Shown here: piece by piece, positions 8,585 to 16,969 of the stretch
How the letters are laid out: each line of letters starts with the position of its first letter
Position numbering within the stretch: the first letter of the stretch is position 1
Made by a program: the position numbers and the translations under genes
The notes under the pieces: model-generated
What the model was told of the DNA's origin: nothing
What the model saw: the letters and a program-made list of their open reading frames with translations, nothing else
The model's database searches: none
Assembly: GCF_009295725.1 (NCBI RefSeq)
Contig: NZ_WHJC01000009.1
Span: 1-33,115, forward strand
DNA length: 33,115 nucleotides
Source of the DNA: Clostridium tarantellae
Lineage (GTDB): Bacteria; Bacillota; Clostridia; Clostridiales; Clostridiaceae
Reading direction: 5' to 3'

Positions 8585-8887
8585 CTATTCAGCTATTATT
8601 TCTTCTACGCTTACTGGGTAAACAGAAGCTTTTTTCTTGTCTCTGCCAAGTCTCTCGTACTTAACAACTCCATCTATCATAGCAAATAAAGTATCATCCT
8701 TACCTTTTCCTACGTTAGCACCTGGGTGAATTTTAGTACCTCTTTGTCTAACTAATATGTTTCCAGCAAGAACGAATTGTCCGTCTGCACACTTAACTCC
8801 AAGTCTTTTACTCTCAGAATCTCTACCGTTCTTTGAGCTACCAACCCCTTTTTTGTGTGCGAACAATTGAAGGTTCATTATTAGCAT
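8585..8887 (-). CDS. rpmA: 50S ribosomal protein bL27 with cleavable N-terminal extension
   Basis: Component of the large ribosomal subunit whose N-terminus reaches toward the peptidyl-transferase centre. The 100-aa product has the core [21 protein letters not shown], followed by [20 protein letters not shown]. Nine residues, MLIMNLQLF, precede the mature Ala10; in Firmicutes this extension is removed by the protease Prp, whose gene lies directly upstream. The ATG at 8885-8887 is chosen over that at 8878 because the GAGGAGGTG site is 8 nt before it and the full extension matches the family pattern (MLxxNLQxF). Confidence 0.97.
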   Translation of the reverse strand: MLIMNLQLFAHKKGVGSSKNGRDSESKRLGVKCADGQFVLAGNILVRQRGTKIHPGANVGKGKDDTLFAMIDGVVKYERLGRDKKKASVYPVSVEEIIAE

Positions 8888-8892
8888 GGTTA

Positions 8893-9264
8893 CTACACCT
8901 CCTCTTTTAATAAATTTATATATTTACAACGCGTTTTCTTTCCAAAACTCTGGTCTAATCCTATAATTAGACTATTTAAGCTCATTTCAAAAGTTTTTAA
9001 TAAAACTTGAGCTTGCTGAATCTCTTCAGGAGTAAATCCTTCAAGATCTAGCTTTAAATATCCATCACATATTTCATAATTTACATTTAGCTTCAAAACT
9101 TCATCTAAACCAATTATAACGCTTTGAGATAGCACAGATACTGAATTACAGATCATATCAAATGCCTCTCCAGCAACAATCATATCTCTATCTTGTAAAG
9201 CATGACCTTTTATAGTGAAGGAAATTATGTTATCTTTTTTTGATTGAAATTTAATTTTAATCAT
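8893..9264 (-). CDS. prp: Ribosomal-processing cysteine protease Prp
   Basis: Removes the N-terminal extension of bL27; the gene lies between rplU and rpmA as in most Firmicutes (ysxB in Bacillus). The 123-aa product has the catalytic pair as His21 (IKGHAL) and Cys39 ([11 protein letters not shown]), and later the expected [11 protein letters not shown] helix. The usual family form is GHA-x(n)-DIVC with about 12 residues between His and Cys. Here the spacing is 18, so there is an apparent insertion of about six residues (within [13 protein letters not shown]), and DIVC is DMIC. It starts 4 nt after the rplU stop and ends 5 nt before rpmA, consistent with one transcript. Confidence 0.88.
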   Translation of the reverse strand: MIKIKFQSKKDNIISFTIKGHALQDRDMIVAGEAFDMICNSVSVLSQSVIIGLDEVLKLNVNYEICDGYLKLDLEGFTPEEIQQAQVLLKTFEMSLNSLIIGLDQSFGKKTRCKYINLLKEEV

Positions 9265-9268
9265 AAAA

Positions 9269-9580
9269 TTAAGCTTCTATCTTCTCGATAACTAACTTAG
9301 TGTAAGGTTGTCTATGACCGTTCTTTCTTCTGTAGTCTTTCTTAGCTTTGTATTTGAATACAACAACTTTTTTAGCTTTGCCTTGAGCAACTACTTTAGC
9401 CATAACCTTAGCACCTTCTACTACTGGTGCACCAACTTTTAATTCTCCGTCTTTTGATACTGCAAGAACCTCAGTTAATTCAACAGTTGAGTCAACCTCA
9501 GCGTTTAACTTTTCAACGTATATTACGTCTCCTTCGCTAACTCTGTATTGCTTTCCTCCTGTAGTTAATACTGCGTACAT
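9269..9580 (-). CDS. rplU: 50S ribosomal protein bL21
   Basis: Large-subunit protein that binds 23S rRNA. The 103-aa product begins [18 protein letters not shown] and ends with the basic [26 protein letters not shown] tail region, as expected. A longer open frame runs to 9676, but GAGGAGGTG lies 6 nt before the ATG at 9578-9580 and the extra residues are not bL21-like; that stretch is leader RNA. First gene of rplU-prp-rpmA. Confidence 0.98.
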   Translation of the reverse strand: MYAVLTTGGKQYRVSEGDVIYVEKLNAEVDSTVELTEVLAVSKDGELKVGAPVVEGAKVMAKVVAQGKAKKVVVFKYKAKKDYRRKNGHRQPYTKLVIEKIEA

Positions 9581-9589
9581 TAAAAACAC

Positions 9590-9660
9590 CTCCTCATAAC
9601 GGACTCGCCACTTAAGGTACAGATAAATCTGTTTGTACAACCTATTCGTGAGCGGTTTAC
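9590..9660 (-). ncRNA. L21 leader-like 5' UTR element
   Basis: The untranslated stretch before rplU can fold: on the minus strand ACAGA-UUUA-UCUGU forms an apical hairpin, AGGU/ACCU pairs outside it, and CUC-AC with GUG-GC-GAG pairs further out. A leader RNA (L21_leader) is known before rplU in many Firmicutes and is thought to be autoregulatory. The assignment rests on position, on this pairing and on the conserved look of the CCGCUCACGAAUAGG and GGCGAGUCCGU segments, not on a model search. Confidence 0.72.
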
Positions 9661-9666
9661 AAAAGA

Positions 9667-9695
9667 ATTCTATCACAACTACTTATCTTTGTAAA
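9667..9695 (-). promoter_or_regulatory. Promoter of the rplU-prp-rpmA operon
   Basis: On the minus strand TTTACA (9695-9690) and TAGAAT (9672-9667) are exactly 17 nt apart, each five of six to the vegetative consensus. The predicted start near 9660 is the beginning of the L21-leader-like structure. The best promoter in the window. Confidence 0.8.
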
Positions 9696-9702
9696 GAAAT
9701 TT

Positions 9703-11139
9703 TTAATATTTTTCAATATTCTTCACTAGATATTCTTTTACATTATCTATTTGTTTTTTAAATATTAATGGCTCTACTTTGTAAAACTCATTAAAGTCTT
9801 TAAATTCTAAATATATGTTCAAATTTAAAGCTCCAATGTTTTTTAAAAAGTTAAAAATATCCTCTCTAATATGTTTTTCATAAATAGAGTTTATTTCTAT
9901 ATGAAAGTCATTTATCTTTCCTTCAACATCTTTTTTTAATATTTCATTTTTTACAAGTAAATATATGTAAGAAAGTTTCAATCTTTTTCCATAACCATGA
10001 CACATATCACAGCTTTCCTCTATATACTCATAAATACTTTTACCTTTTCTAGCTCTTGATATTTGAACTAAATTTAACTCTGTAAAAGGAAAAATTTTTG
10101 ATTTTTGTTTATCATTATTAAGTTCTTCTTTTAATAAATCCAAAACTTTTCTTTTATTTTCACCCTTATGCATGTCAATAAAATCTATAAGAATGATACC
10201 ACTTAAATTTCTTACTTTTATCTGTCTTGCTATTTCTTTAGCTGCTTCTAAATTTGTTTCTTCAGCTGTTTTTTCCATATTCTTAGCTGTAGTATGCTTA
10301 CCAGAATTTACATCAATAACATACATTGCTTCTGTTTTATCAATAACTATATATCCGCCACATTTTAAATTAACTTTATTATTTCTTAAACTTAATATTT
10401 CTTTTTCTATTCCATAATAATCGAAAAGAGTTCTTTTTTCTTCATATAGCTCTATTTTTTTTCTTTCACATTCTTCTAAAGATTCTTTTAAAATTTCATA
10501 ATCTTCTTTTGAGTCTACTAAAATTTCATTTGTATCTGAAGTTATATTTTCCCTTATAACTTTAGATATAAGTCCAATATCTCCATATATTTTTTTAGGA
10601 TGTAATGAATACTTAGCATTTCTAATAACATTACAATATACTTCATTTAAATCTTTAATTTCCTGTTGAATTATACTAATATGAACATTTTCAGCTTTAG
10701 TTCTAACGGTAATGCCTATATCTTTAGATTTAAGAAGAGATTCTTTTAAATCCCTTCTTAATTGTTCATTATTTATTTTTTTAGAAACATTAATATCATT
10801 ATGTGAAGTTTCTAAAACCACAAATCTTCCTGCAATAGAAAATTTAGGTGTCACTTTAGCACCTTTACTTCCTATAGATTCTTTTACTACTTCTACAATA
10901 AGTTCATCTCCACACTTTATTGATTTATCTTCACAAAGCATATAAGCTTGCTTATTAAAACCTATGTCTAAAAATGCACTTTTTATTGCAGGTACTAATT
11001 TTTTTACAATACCTTTATAAATTTCTCCTGGAATTGGCTCATTACTTTCTTCTTCTATATAACAAGCTTTAAGTATATTATTGTCCTTTATAGCTACCCT
11101 TAAAAGTTTCTCTCTTCTTTCAATAAATATGTTACGCAT
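9703..11139 (-). CDS. rng: Ribonuclease E/G family endoribonuclease
   Basis: Cuts single-stranded AU-rich RNA in rRNA maturation and mRNA decay. The 478-aa product has an S1-type RNA-binding part (about 36-120, from IPGEIYKGIVKKLVPAIKSAF), the DNase I-like catalytic core with Asp276 (IDVNSG) and Asp319 (LIDFIDM), a spacing of 43 as for D303/D346 of E. coli RNase E, and the zinc-link cysteines Cys377 and Cys380 (CDMCHGYG). It lacks the long disordered scaffold of RNase E, so the length fits RNase G. Start: ATG with only a weak ribosome site. It lies 21 nt after the radical-SAM-linked gene and is probably cotranscribed with it. The rplU promoter begins just past its stop codon. Confidence 0.92.
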   Translation of the reverse strand: MRNIFIERREKLLRVAIKDNNILKACYIEEESNEPIPGEIYKGIVKKLVPAIKSAFLDIGFNKQAYMLCEDKSIKCGDELIVEVVKESIGSKGAKVTPKFSIAGRFVVLETSHNDINVSKKINNEQLRRDLKESLLKSKDIGITVRTKAENVHISIIQQEIKDLNEVYCNVIRNAKYSLHPKKIYGDIGLISKVIRENITSDTNEILVDSKEDYEILKESLEECERKKIELYEEKRTLFDYYGIEKEILSLRNNKVNLKCGGYIVIDKTEAMYVIDVNSGKHTTAKNMEKTAEETNLEAAKEIARQIKVRNLSGIILIDFIDMHKGENKRKVLDLLKEELNNDKQKSKIFPFTELNLVQISRARKGKSIYEYIEESCDMCHGYGKRLKLSYIYLLVKNEILKKDVEGKINDFHIEINSIYEKHIREDIFNFLKNIGALNLNIYLEFKDFNEFYKVEPLIFKKQIDNVKEYLVKNIEKY

Positions 11140-11160
11140 TTATTTAAGTATCCTTAAAAT

Positions 11161-11868
11161 TTATATATATTTATATAGCGGTACTAGCTTATTGTTTTTA
11201 TCTGCATACATTTCAACTCTTTTAATTTCAGTAAAAGCACTTTCATTAACATTTGAAGTATTAGATTTTATAAAATTAGCTAAGAAATCTGGTGAAAGAT
11301 TATCTCTACTTCCACAACTTACAAGAGCATTTATAACTAAAACATCATCTTTTGCCCAGTACTTAATTTCCTTAATTTGTGGTTTTATATCAACCATTTT
11401 TTCACCTTTTTTACTTTTCTTTAAAGCCATAAATTCTGACTTTTTAAATAAATCATCCATTTCTTTTACAGCATTAGATACATCATTATACTTTATTTTA
11501 ATAATATAACTTGCCCCGTCTATTAATGCCATAGCTTGTGGTAATCTTTTAACATTATGAACAACAGGACTTTTTGAAACCTCTAAAAATTTTATTCCAT
11601 TAGCACTATTTTCATTTAATAACTCTTTTACTGCAACTTCTGGTAAATCTTCAGCTAAATTTAAGTCTAGATAATCTCCTTCAGAGTAAACACCAACTGA
11701 AAGTGGCTGTGCAATTGATAATACCATGTGAGGATTAAACCCCTTAGAATATTCTACTGGCAATTCAGCTCTTCTTACTATTCTTTGAATTGTTCTCATT
11801 AAGTCTAAGTGAGAAATAAATTTTATTTCTGCATTCTTAGTAAATTTAATTAAGTAACGCACCTTCAA
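11161..11868 (-). CDS. Radical-SAM-linked protein of TIGR03936/DUF2344 type
   Basis: Function unknown. The 235-aa product matches the conserved family found next to, or fused with, the TIGR03960 radical-SAM protein: RYLIKFTKNAEIKFISHLDLMRTIQRIVRRAELPVEYSKGFNPH, then PLSVGVYSEGDYLDL (names recalled, not searched). No catalytic motif of a known enzyme is visible. The likely start is a TTG at 11866-11868, inside the last 23 nt of the upstream gene, with AAGGGAAG upstream of it; a GTG two codons later is possible but less well placed. The overlap implies tight coexpression with the radical-SAM gene, and rng follows 21 nt on. Confidence 0.83.
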   Translation of the reverse strand: MKVRYLIKFTKNAEIKFISHLDLMRTIQRIVRRAELPVEYSKGFNPHMVLSIAQPLSVGVYSEGDYLDLNLAEDLPEVAVKELLNENSANGIKFLEVSKSPVVHNVKRLPQAMALIDGASYIIKIKYNDVSNAVKEMDDLFKKSEFMALKKSKKGEKMVDIKPQIKEIKYWAKDDVLVINALVSCGSRDNLSPDFLANFIKSNTSNVNESAFTEIKRVEMYADKNNKLVPLYKYI

Positions 11869-13699
11869 AACACTTCCCTTCTTTAAAGTTTACATTTACT
11901 CCACATCCTGTACAACCTTCTCTACAGTTTTTAGTAAGCTCTTGATTTTTAGCTTTTTCATTTTCTCTCTCTAAATATTTTCTATTTACTCCAATGCTAA
12001 TGAAATCCCAAGGTAAAATTTCATCATAAGTTCTTTCTCTGTAAGAATAAAAATCTCCATCTACTCCACACTCTTTAAGAGCTTCTTGCCAAATTTCAAA
12101 GTCAAAATATTCAGACCATCCATCAAATTTAGCACCTTTTTCAAAAGCTTTAATTATTACATCACAAAGCTTTCTATCACCTCTAGCAAGTACTGCTTCC
12201 ATATATGAAGTTTTTTGCTCATGATAATTATAATTTATACATCTTGATTTTATAGCACCTTTTACAGCTCTTATTTTTTCTGTTACACTTTCCATTTTCT
12301 CCATAGGAGCCCATTGGAATGGTGTAAAAGGTTTTGGTACAAGTATTGATGTACTTACTGTAATTCTTAATCCTTTATTTCTTTTATCTTTTGGTACTTG
12401 ATAATATTGATCTGCTATTTTTTCAGCTAATAAACCAATTTCTGTAGCATCCTCTACCTTTTCATATGGCAACCCAAGCATAAAGTATAATTTTAATGAA
12501 CTCCATCCAGCTTCAAAAGCACTCTTAGATGCTTCTAAAATCTTATCTTCAGTTAAACCTTTGTTTATAACATCTCTCATTCTTTGAGATCCTGCTTCTG
12601 GAGCAAAAGTTAACCCTGTTTTTCTAACCTTTTGAATTTCATTTAATAAATCAACTGAGAAAGCATCAACTCTTATTGATGGCAAAGCAACACTTGTATT
12701 GTTTGGTCCATGTTCTGCTATAAGCTCTGTAACTAAGGCTTGAATATCAGAATAATCACAAGTACTTAAAGATACTAAAGAAATTTCATCATATCCACTA
12801 GCCTTTATCATATTTTTAGCTTGTTTTATTAACGTTTCTCTTGTTTTTTCTCTAACTGGTCTGTAAATCATACCTGCTTGACAAAATCTACAACCATTAG
12901 TACATCCTCTAAATAATTCTAATACAACTCTATCGTGAACTACCTCACTATAAGGAACTATTAAATTTTCAGGGAATGATACTTTATCAAAATTATTAAC
13001 AATTCTCTTTTGTATTGTTTTAGGTACATCATCATATTTAGGCTTAAATTCCTTTATTGTACCATCCTCATTATAAGTTACCTCATATAATGATGGCACA
13101 TAAACTCCTGGTATTTTTGAAGCTTCTCTTAAAAACTCTTGTCTATCAAAATTTTCTCTATGTTTTTGATAAACATCTAACATGTCATTTAAAGCTTCCT
13201 CTCCTTCTCCAAGTTGAAATAAATCAACTATATCATGTAAAGGCTCTGGATTATATGCACATGGACCTCCAGCCATCACTATAGGATCATTATTTGTTCT
13301 TTCTGAAGCTCTTAAAGGAATTTTACTCATATCTAACATATTTAATATGTTTGTATAACTCATTTCATATTGAAGAGTAAAACCTAAAAAATCAAATTTA
13401 TTTAAAGAATCTTTACTTTCAAGAGCATATAATTCTATATTATTTTCTCTCATTAACTTTTCCATGTCTGGCCATGGTGCATATACTCTTTCACAATATG
13501 TATCTTTTCTCTCATTTAAAACATGATATAAAATTCTTGAACCTAAGTGAGACATTCCCACTTCATAAACATCTGGAAAACAAAAAGCAAATCTTATATC
13601 TACATCACTTGGATTTTTAATTACTTGATTAAGTTCTCCACCTACATATCTTGATGGCTTTTCAACTTTATATAAAATATCATCATTTATTTTTACCAC
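11846..13699 (-). CDS. Uncharacterised B12-binding-like/radical SAM protein (TIGR03960 type)
   Basis: Predicted radical-SAM enzyme; substrate unknown. In the 617-aa product the N-terminal part (about 1-240, with AFCFPDVYEVGMSHLG and VMAGGPCAYNPEPL) resembles the cobalamin-binding-like domain of such proteins. The 4Fe-4S binding motif is C266-x3-C270-x2-C273 in RGCTNGCRFCQAG. A second cysteine group near the C-terminus, C592-x3-C596-x2-C599 with C610, could hold another cluster. Start: GTG at 13697-13699, 8 nt after GGAGGG. First gene of a group of three with the TIGR03936-type protein and RNase E/G. The conserved pairing suggests a joint RNA or translation role, but that is inference. Confidence 0.87.
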   Translation of the reverse strand: MVKINDDILYKVEKPSRYVGGELNQVIKNPSDVDIRFAFCFPDVYEVGMSHLGSRILYHVLNERKDTYCERVYAPWPDMEKLMRENNIELYALESKDSLNKFDFLGFTLQYEMSYTNILNMLDMSKIPLRASERTNNDPIVMAGGPCAYNPEPLHDIVDLFQLGEGEEALNDMLDVYQKHRENFDRQEFLREASKIPGVYVPSLYEVTYNEDGTIKEFKPKYDDVPKTIQKRIVNNFDKVSFPENLIVPYSEVVHDRVVLELFRGCTNGCRFCQAGMIYRPVREKTRETLIKQAKNMIKASGYDEISLVSLSTCDYSDIQALVTELIAEHGPNNTSVALPSIRVDAFSVDLLNEIQKVRKTGLTFAPEAGSQRMRDVINKGLTEDKILEASKSAFEAGWSSLKLYFMLGLPYEKVEDATEIGLLAEKIADQYYQVPKDKRNKGLRITVSTSILVPKPFTPFQWAPMEKMESVTEKIRAVKGAIKSRCINYNYHEQKTSYMEAVLARGDRKLCDVIIKAFEKGAKFDGWSEYFDFEIWQEALKECGVDGDFYSYRERTYDEILPWDFISIGVNRKYLERENEKAKNQELTKNCREGCTGCGVNVNFKEGKCFEGALLN

Positions 13700-13757
13700 G
13701 TGGCTTTCCCTCCTATATAGTTAATAAATAATTTATTTTTATACCCATGAAAATAAG

Positions 13758-13791
13758 CTAAATTAAAATATAAAATTATATCTTAATTTAG
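13758..13791. repeat. 34-nt near-perfect palindrome upstream of the radical-SAM gene
   Basis: Base i pairs with base 35-i at 15 of 17 positions (mismatches only at A/C in position 10 and the central A/A). The arms begin CTAAATTAA and end TTAATTTAG. It lies about 60-95 nt upstream of the radical-SAM gene start and includes a minus-strand TATAAT, 15 nt after TTGAGA. It may be an operator or a cruciform/hairpin; there is no T-run, so a terminator is unlikely. Confidence 0.5.
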
Positions 13792-13853
13792 TATTTCTCA
13801 AAACTTATTTTATAAAAATATATTAACTTAATATAATTGTAAATCTTTTTAAT

Positions 13854-13880
13854 AAAAAAAGAAGTATATCCCTATACCTC
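13854..13880 (-). terminator. Intrinsic terminator after spoIVFB
   Basis: On the minus strand GAGGTATA (13880-13873) pairs with TATACTTC (13868-13861; one G-U), with a GGGA loop, followed by seven T. It is 37 nt past the spoIVFB stop. Confidence 0.8.
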
Positions 13881-13916
13881 TCTTATATTATCTTAATATT
13901 TTATCATAAAATATTA

Positions 13917-14786
13917 TTAATAACCATCATTTATTTTTTTATTATTTTTCGTATAATAATACTCCTCTAAACTTATATTACCATAAATTTTTAATCCCTC
14001 TAATAGTTCATCTTCTCTTAATATATACATAAGCTTTAAATTATCATCTAAAACATAAAAAATATTAAATTTATTTTTGTCAGTTAAACCCAATATATCA
14101 ATTAAATCATCTTTATAATGTATAGAAATTAGCCTATTGTCTATATATTTGTTTCTAATTAGTTTTTCTCTTTTTTTTATTATATCCCCCATAATTACAT
14201 ACATTACCTTTCCTTTTTCTATACTAGTCATATATAAAGAAAATATTCCCATAATAAAAATGGTTATATTAAGCTTATGTATTTCAATCCATACTATAAA
14301 AAATGTTAGTATAAACATAAAGGCTAAAGTATAACTAACTAAAGATGTTATGTTACTTGCTTTTTTATAAATTTTATTTTTTGCTAAAAAGTATTTTAAG
14401 ATTCTTGCTCCATCTAAAGGATAACAAGGTAATAAATTAAAAATACCTAAGGTTAGATTTATTTCAAAACAAGAATAAAAAAAAGTTCCTCCCATAAACT
14501 TATAAAGCAAAAAAAATAAAATACTACACATTAAATTAAATAAGGGACCTGCTAAGCATATTTTTATTTGCTCATCTAGAGTAAATTCTTCATAATCACT
14601 TATCTCAATAGCAGCTCCAATAAAATGAAGTTTAAGATTTTTAATATCCGCTCCAAGTCTTACAGCTATTAAATAATGAATAAATTCATGAATTATTATC
14701 CAAAAAAAAGCTAATGCTAATTTTAATTTAAATCCTAATACTAAAAATATAAGCAGTTGAGGAATAAGCCATTTACTAAATTTCAC
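13917..14786 (-). CDS. spoIVFB: Site-2 metalloprotease SpoIVFB (peptidase M50)
   Basis: Intramembrane zinc protease that cleaves pro-SigK in the mother cell during sporulation in Bacillus. The 289-aa product is mostly membrane segments, with the zinc motif H33-E34-F-I-H37 and the second motif NLLPCYPLDG with Asp125 as the third ligand. A C-terminal soluble part (about 215-285) resembles the CBS-like domain of the family. Length equals that of the Bacillus protein. Start: GTG at 14784-14786, about 10 nt after AGGAG. It follows spoIVFA by 12 nt, the standard pair. Confidence 0.92.
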   Translation of the reverse strand: MKFSKWLIPQLLIFLVLGFKLKLALAFFWIIIHEFIHYLIAVRLGADIKNLKLHFIGAAIEISDYEEFTLDEQIKICLAGPLFNLMCSILFFLLYKFMGGTFFYSCFEINLTLGIFNLLPCYPLDGARILKYFLAKNKIYKKASNITSLVSYTLAFMFILTFFIVWIEIHKLNITIFIMGIFSLYMTSIEKGKVMYVIMGDIIKKREKLIRNKYIDNRLISIHYKDDLIDILGLTDKNKFNIFYVLDDNLKLMYILREDELLEGLKIYGNISLEEYYYTKNNKKINDGY

Positions 14787-14798
14787 AAAACATTTCTC

Positions 14799-15599
14799 CT
14801 AATTATTAATGAAATTATTATACTCTTTTACATTCTGTATATTTTCTCCACTTAAAATTTGAAATAGAATTCCATTAAGATTTTTCTCTTTATTATTTAA
14901 AGAGTATCCAATAATACTATTTTCTTTTACAATATCACCAACATTAACTTTTACATCCTTAATATTCAAATATTTTGTTTTTATATCTTCTCCATGATCA
15001 ATCACTACTTCAAATCCTAATTCTTTATGCTTATCAACTTTAATAACTTTTCCATCTAAAACAATTCTTACTTCTTTATTAGTTCCATTGATTATTAATC
15101 CTTTTTCACCTGCTACTTCTGTTTTATCTGATAGTACTCCTTCACAAATAATAACCTTACTCTCCTTTAAAAGTTCTAATTTATTTTTTTTAACCACAAC
15201 AAAATTATCAAAAGAGTTTATTTTTTCTTCTTTTGAATTATTATCTTCTTTATCTACTAAAGTATTAGTTTTAGTTATTGCAGACCTTTTATTGAATTCA
15301 TCATTATTTAAATTTTTATAGTAAAAGTTTGTGGATACTATTTTTTTCATTTGTATATAAATATTTTTTCCAAAATAATTTTCAGAATTTTTACAAAGTA
15401 ATAATATACTTATCATTACTAAGCTTGCTATAGTACCAAAAAAAAGTGTTTTTTTTAATTCCATTAATACAGTACTATTATTTTTTTTATTACTCTGTTT
15501 TTCATAAAAAATTAATTTATCAGTATTTTCTTGCTCAATTTTTTTTATATTTAACAATTTAGAATAATATTTTTCATATTCATTGTTATAGTGTCCCAT
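14799..15599 (-). CDS. spoIVFA: SpoIVFA-like membrane protein with degenerate M23 domain
   Basis: In Bacillus SpoIVFA holds SpoIVFB in an inhibited complex in the outer forespore membrane. The 266-aa product has a cytoplasmic N-terminus rich in Lys and Asn (1-48), one membrane helix (about 51-67), a low-complexity linker and an M23/LytM-like domain (about 170-262, with VVIDHGEDIKTKYLNI and GDIVKENSIIGYSL). The active-site histidines of M23 enzymes appear lost: YLNI replaces YAHL, and LFQIL replaces the LHFEI-type motif. So it is probably not a hydrolase. Sequence similarity to Bacillus SpoIVFA is modest; the call leans on topology and position. Confidence 0.82.
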   Translation of the reverse strand: MGHYNNEYEKYYSKLLNIKKIEQENTDKLIFYEKQSNKKNNSTVLMELKKTLFFGTIASLVMISILLLCKNSENYFGKNIYIQMKKIVSTNFYYKNLNNDEFNKRSAITKTNTLVDKEDNNSKEEKINSFDNFVVVKKNKLELLKESKVIICEGVLSDKTEVAGEKGLIINGTNKEVRIVLDGKVIKVDKHKELGFEVVIDHGEDIKTKYLNIKDVKVNVGDIVKENSIIGYSLNNKEKNLNGILFQILSGENIQNVKEYNNFINN

Positions 15600-15715
15600 T
15601 ACAAACTCCTCAGTATATTTAAATTTTCATTTTTTATATAATATATATATTTTTTATTTTAAATTTATAGAACACTATTATATTTTTTCACATATTATAT
15701 ATATATTTATTTTAG

Positions 15716-15747
15716 AAAAAAAAAGGAATGCTTTTAGCAATCCTTTT
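15716..15747 (-). terminator. Intrinsic terminator overlapping the rodA stop
   Basis: On the minus strand AAAAGGATTGC (15747-15737) pairs with GCATTCCTTTT (15731-15721) with one mismatch and a 5-nt loop, and the paired TTTT runs straight into further T residues, nine in all. It includes the first bases of the rodA stop codon and separates rodA from spoIVFA. Confidence 0.85.
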
Positions 15748-16876
15748 AAAATTGAATTTTCTTTTTTCTCATCCCTATATTAAGAACTAAAGCTATACTC
15801 ATTATGGTTGTAAGTAATGAACTACCTCCATAACTAACTAAAGGTAATGTTATTCCTGTTATAGGCATTATACCTATAGTCATTCCTATATTTTGTAATA
15901 TTGCAAATATAAAATAAGAAGCAAATCCTATACAAATTACACTTCCAAATATATCTTTAGCATTCCGTGCAGTATCTATTATTCTATATATTAGCATTGC
16001 ATAAAGTATTAATAGGAAAATACCCCCTATAGTTCCCCAATGCTCACCAATTACTGAAAATATAAAATCTGTTTGTCTTTCTGGAACAAATTCCGCTGCA
16101 TATCCTGCATCATTACTTTTTAAATCTACTCCTGTACCTAAAAAACCTCCAGAACCTATTCCAATCATAGATTGAGTTAACTGAAGATTTATTCCAAGTT
16201 CATCTGCCTCAGGATTTAAAAATCCAACTAATCTCATTTTTTGATATGATTTAATAATTCCAGAATTCCAAACTAAGGCTATTGCTAAAACTAAGGCTAA
16301 TAACCCAGAACCTATCACCCTTAAATCTAATCCAGCAACAAAGAATATACCTAAAACTATAAAAAAGGATACCATAGTCATACCCATATCTGGTTGAATT
16401 ACTATAAGGACCATCGGTATTGCAGCATAAATTGCAACTTTAAAAAAGTTTTTTACATTATTAATCTTCATATCTACAATTTGCATCTGCTTTGCCAGCA
16501 TCAAAATCATTGCTATTTTGGCAAGTTCCGAGGGTTGTATACTTACAGGTCCTAATACAATCCATCCTCTAGCACCATTTATAACACTTCCTGCAAAACG
16601 AGTTATAATTAATAGGACTATTGAACCCCAATAAAATATTTCTACATATCCATATAATATAGTGTAATCCCAAAGCAATATAATATATAAAACTAACATA
16701 GATATTCCAAACCATATTAATTGCTTTTTAGTAAAAAAAACTCCATGCTCAGCTCTAGTAGCTAAATATATATTAAGTATACCAAATAAAACTATTACTA
16801 TCATAACAGTTAAAAGCTTATAATCTAATTCTTTTCTAAGCTTACTATCTATCTTTAATTTTTCTAACAATAGCAC
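15746..16876 (-). CDS. rodA: RodA/FtsW/SpoVE family peptidoglycan glycosyltransferase
   Basis: SEDS-family polymerase of glycan strands, working with a class B PBP. The 376-aa product has about ten membrane segments and the family motifs QPSELAKIAMIL, QPDMGMT, FVPERQTDFIFSVIGEHWG (with the conserved Asp region before it) and GGSSLLTTIMSIALVLNIG. Start: GTG at 16874-16876, with GGAGG 6 nt upstream. The nearby mreBCD and PBP2 genes point to elongation (RodA) rather than division (FtsW) or sporulation (SpoVE), but these subfamilies are hard to separate by eye. It has its own upstream region and terminator. Confidence 0.88.
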   Translation of the reverse strand: MLLLEKLKIDSKLRKELDYKLLTVMIVIVLFGILNIYLATRAEHGVFFTKKQLIWFGISMLVLYIILLWDYTILYGYVEIFYWGSIVLLIITRFAGSVINGARGWIVLGPVSIQPSELAKIAMILMLAKQMQIVDMKINNVKNFFKVAIYAAIPMVLIVIQPDMGMTMVSFFIVLGIFFVAGLDLRVIGSGLLALVLAIALVWNSGIIKSYQKMRLVGFLNPEADELGINLQLTQSMIGIGSGGFLGTGVDLKSNDAGYAAEFVPERQTDFIFSVIGEHWGTIGGIFLLILYAMLIYRIIDTARNAKDIFGSVICIGFASYFIFAILQNIGMTIGIMPITGITLPLVSYGGSSLLTTIMSIALVLNIGMRKKKIQF

Positions 16877-16969
16877 AAAATCCTCCTTGTATAAAATTTA
16901 AATAATAAAAGATTTAAAAAACTTAGTTTTAATTTATTAAATTCATATAAACTTAACATCTTATATTAT

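Noticed and set aside
8419-8664. Plus-strand 81-codon frame across the obgE/rpmA gap
   Set aside because: It runs antisense into rpmA, has no ribosome site, crosses the rpmA terminator and gives a low-complexity Ile/Lys/Phe-rich product.
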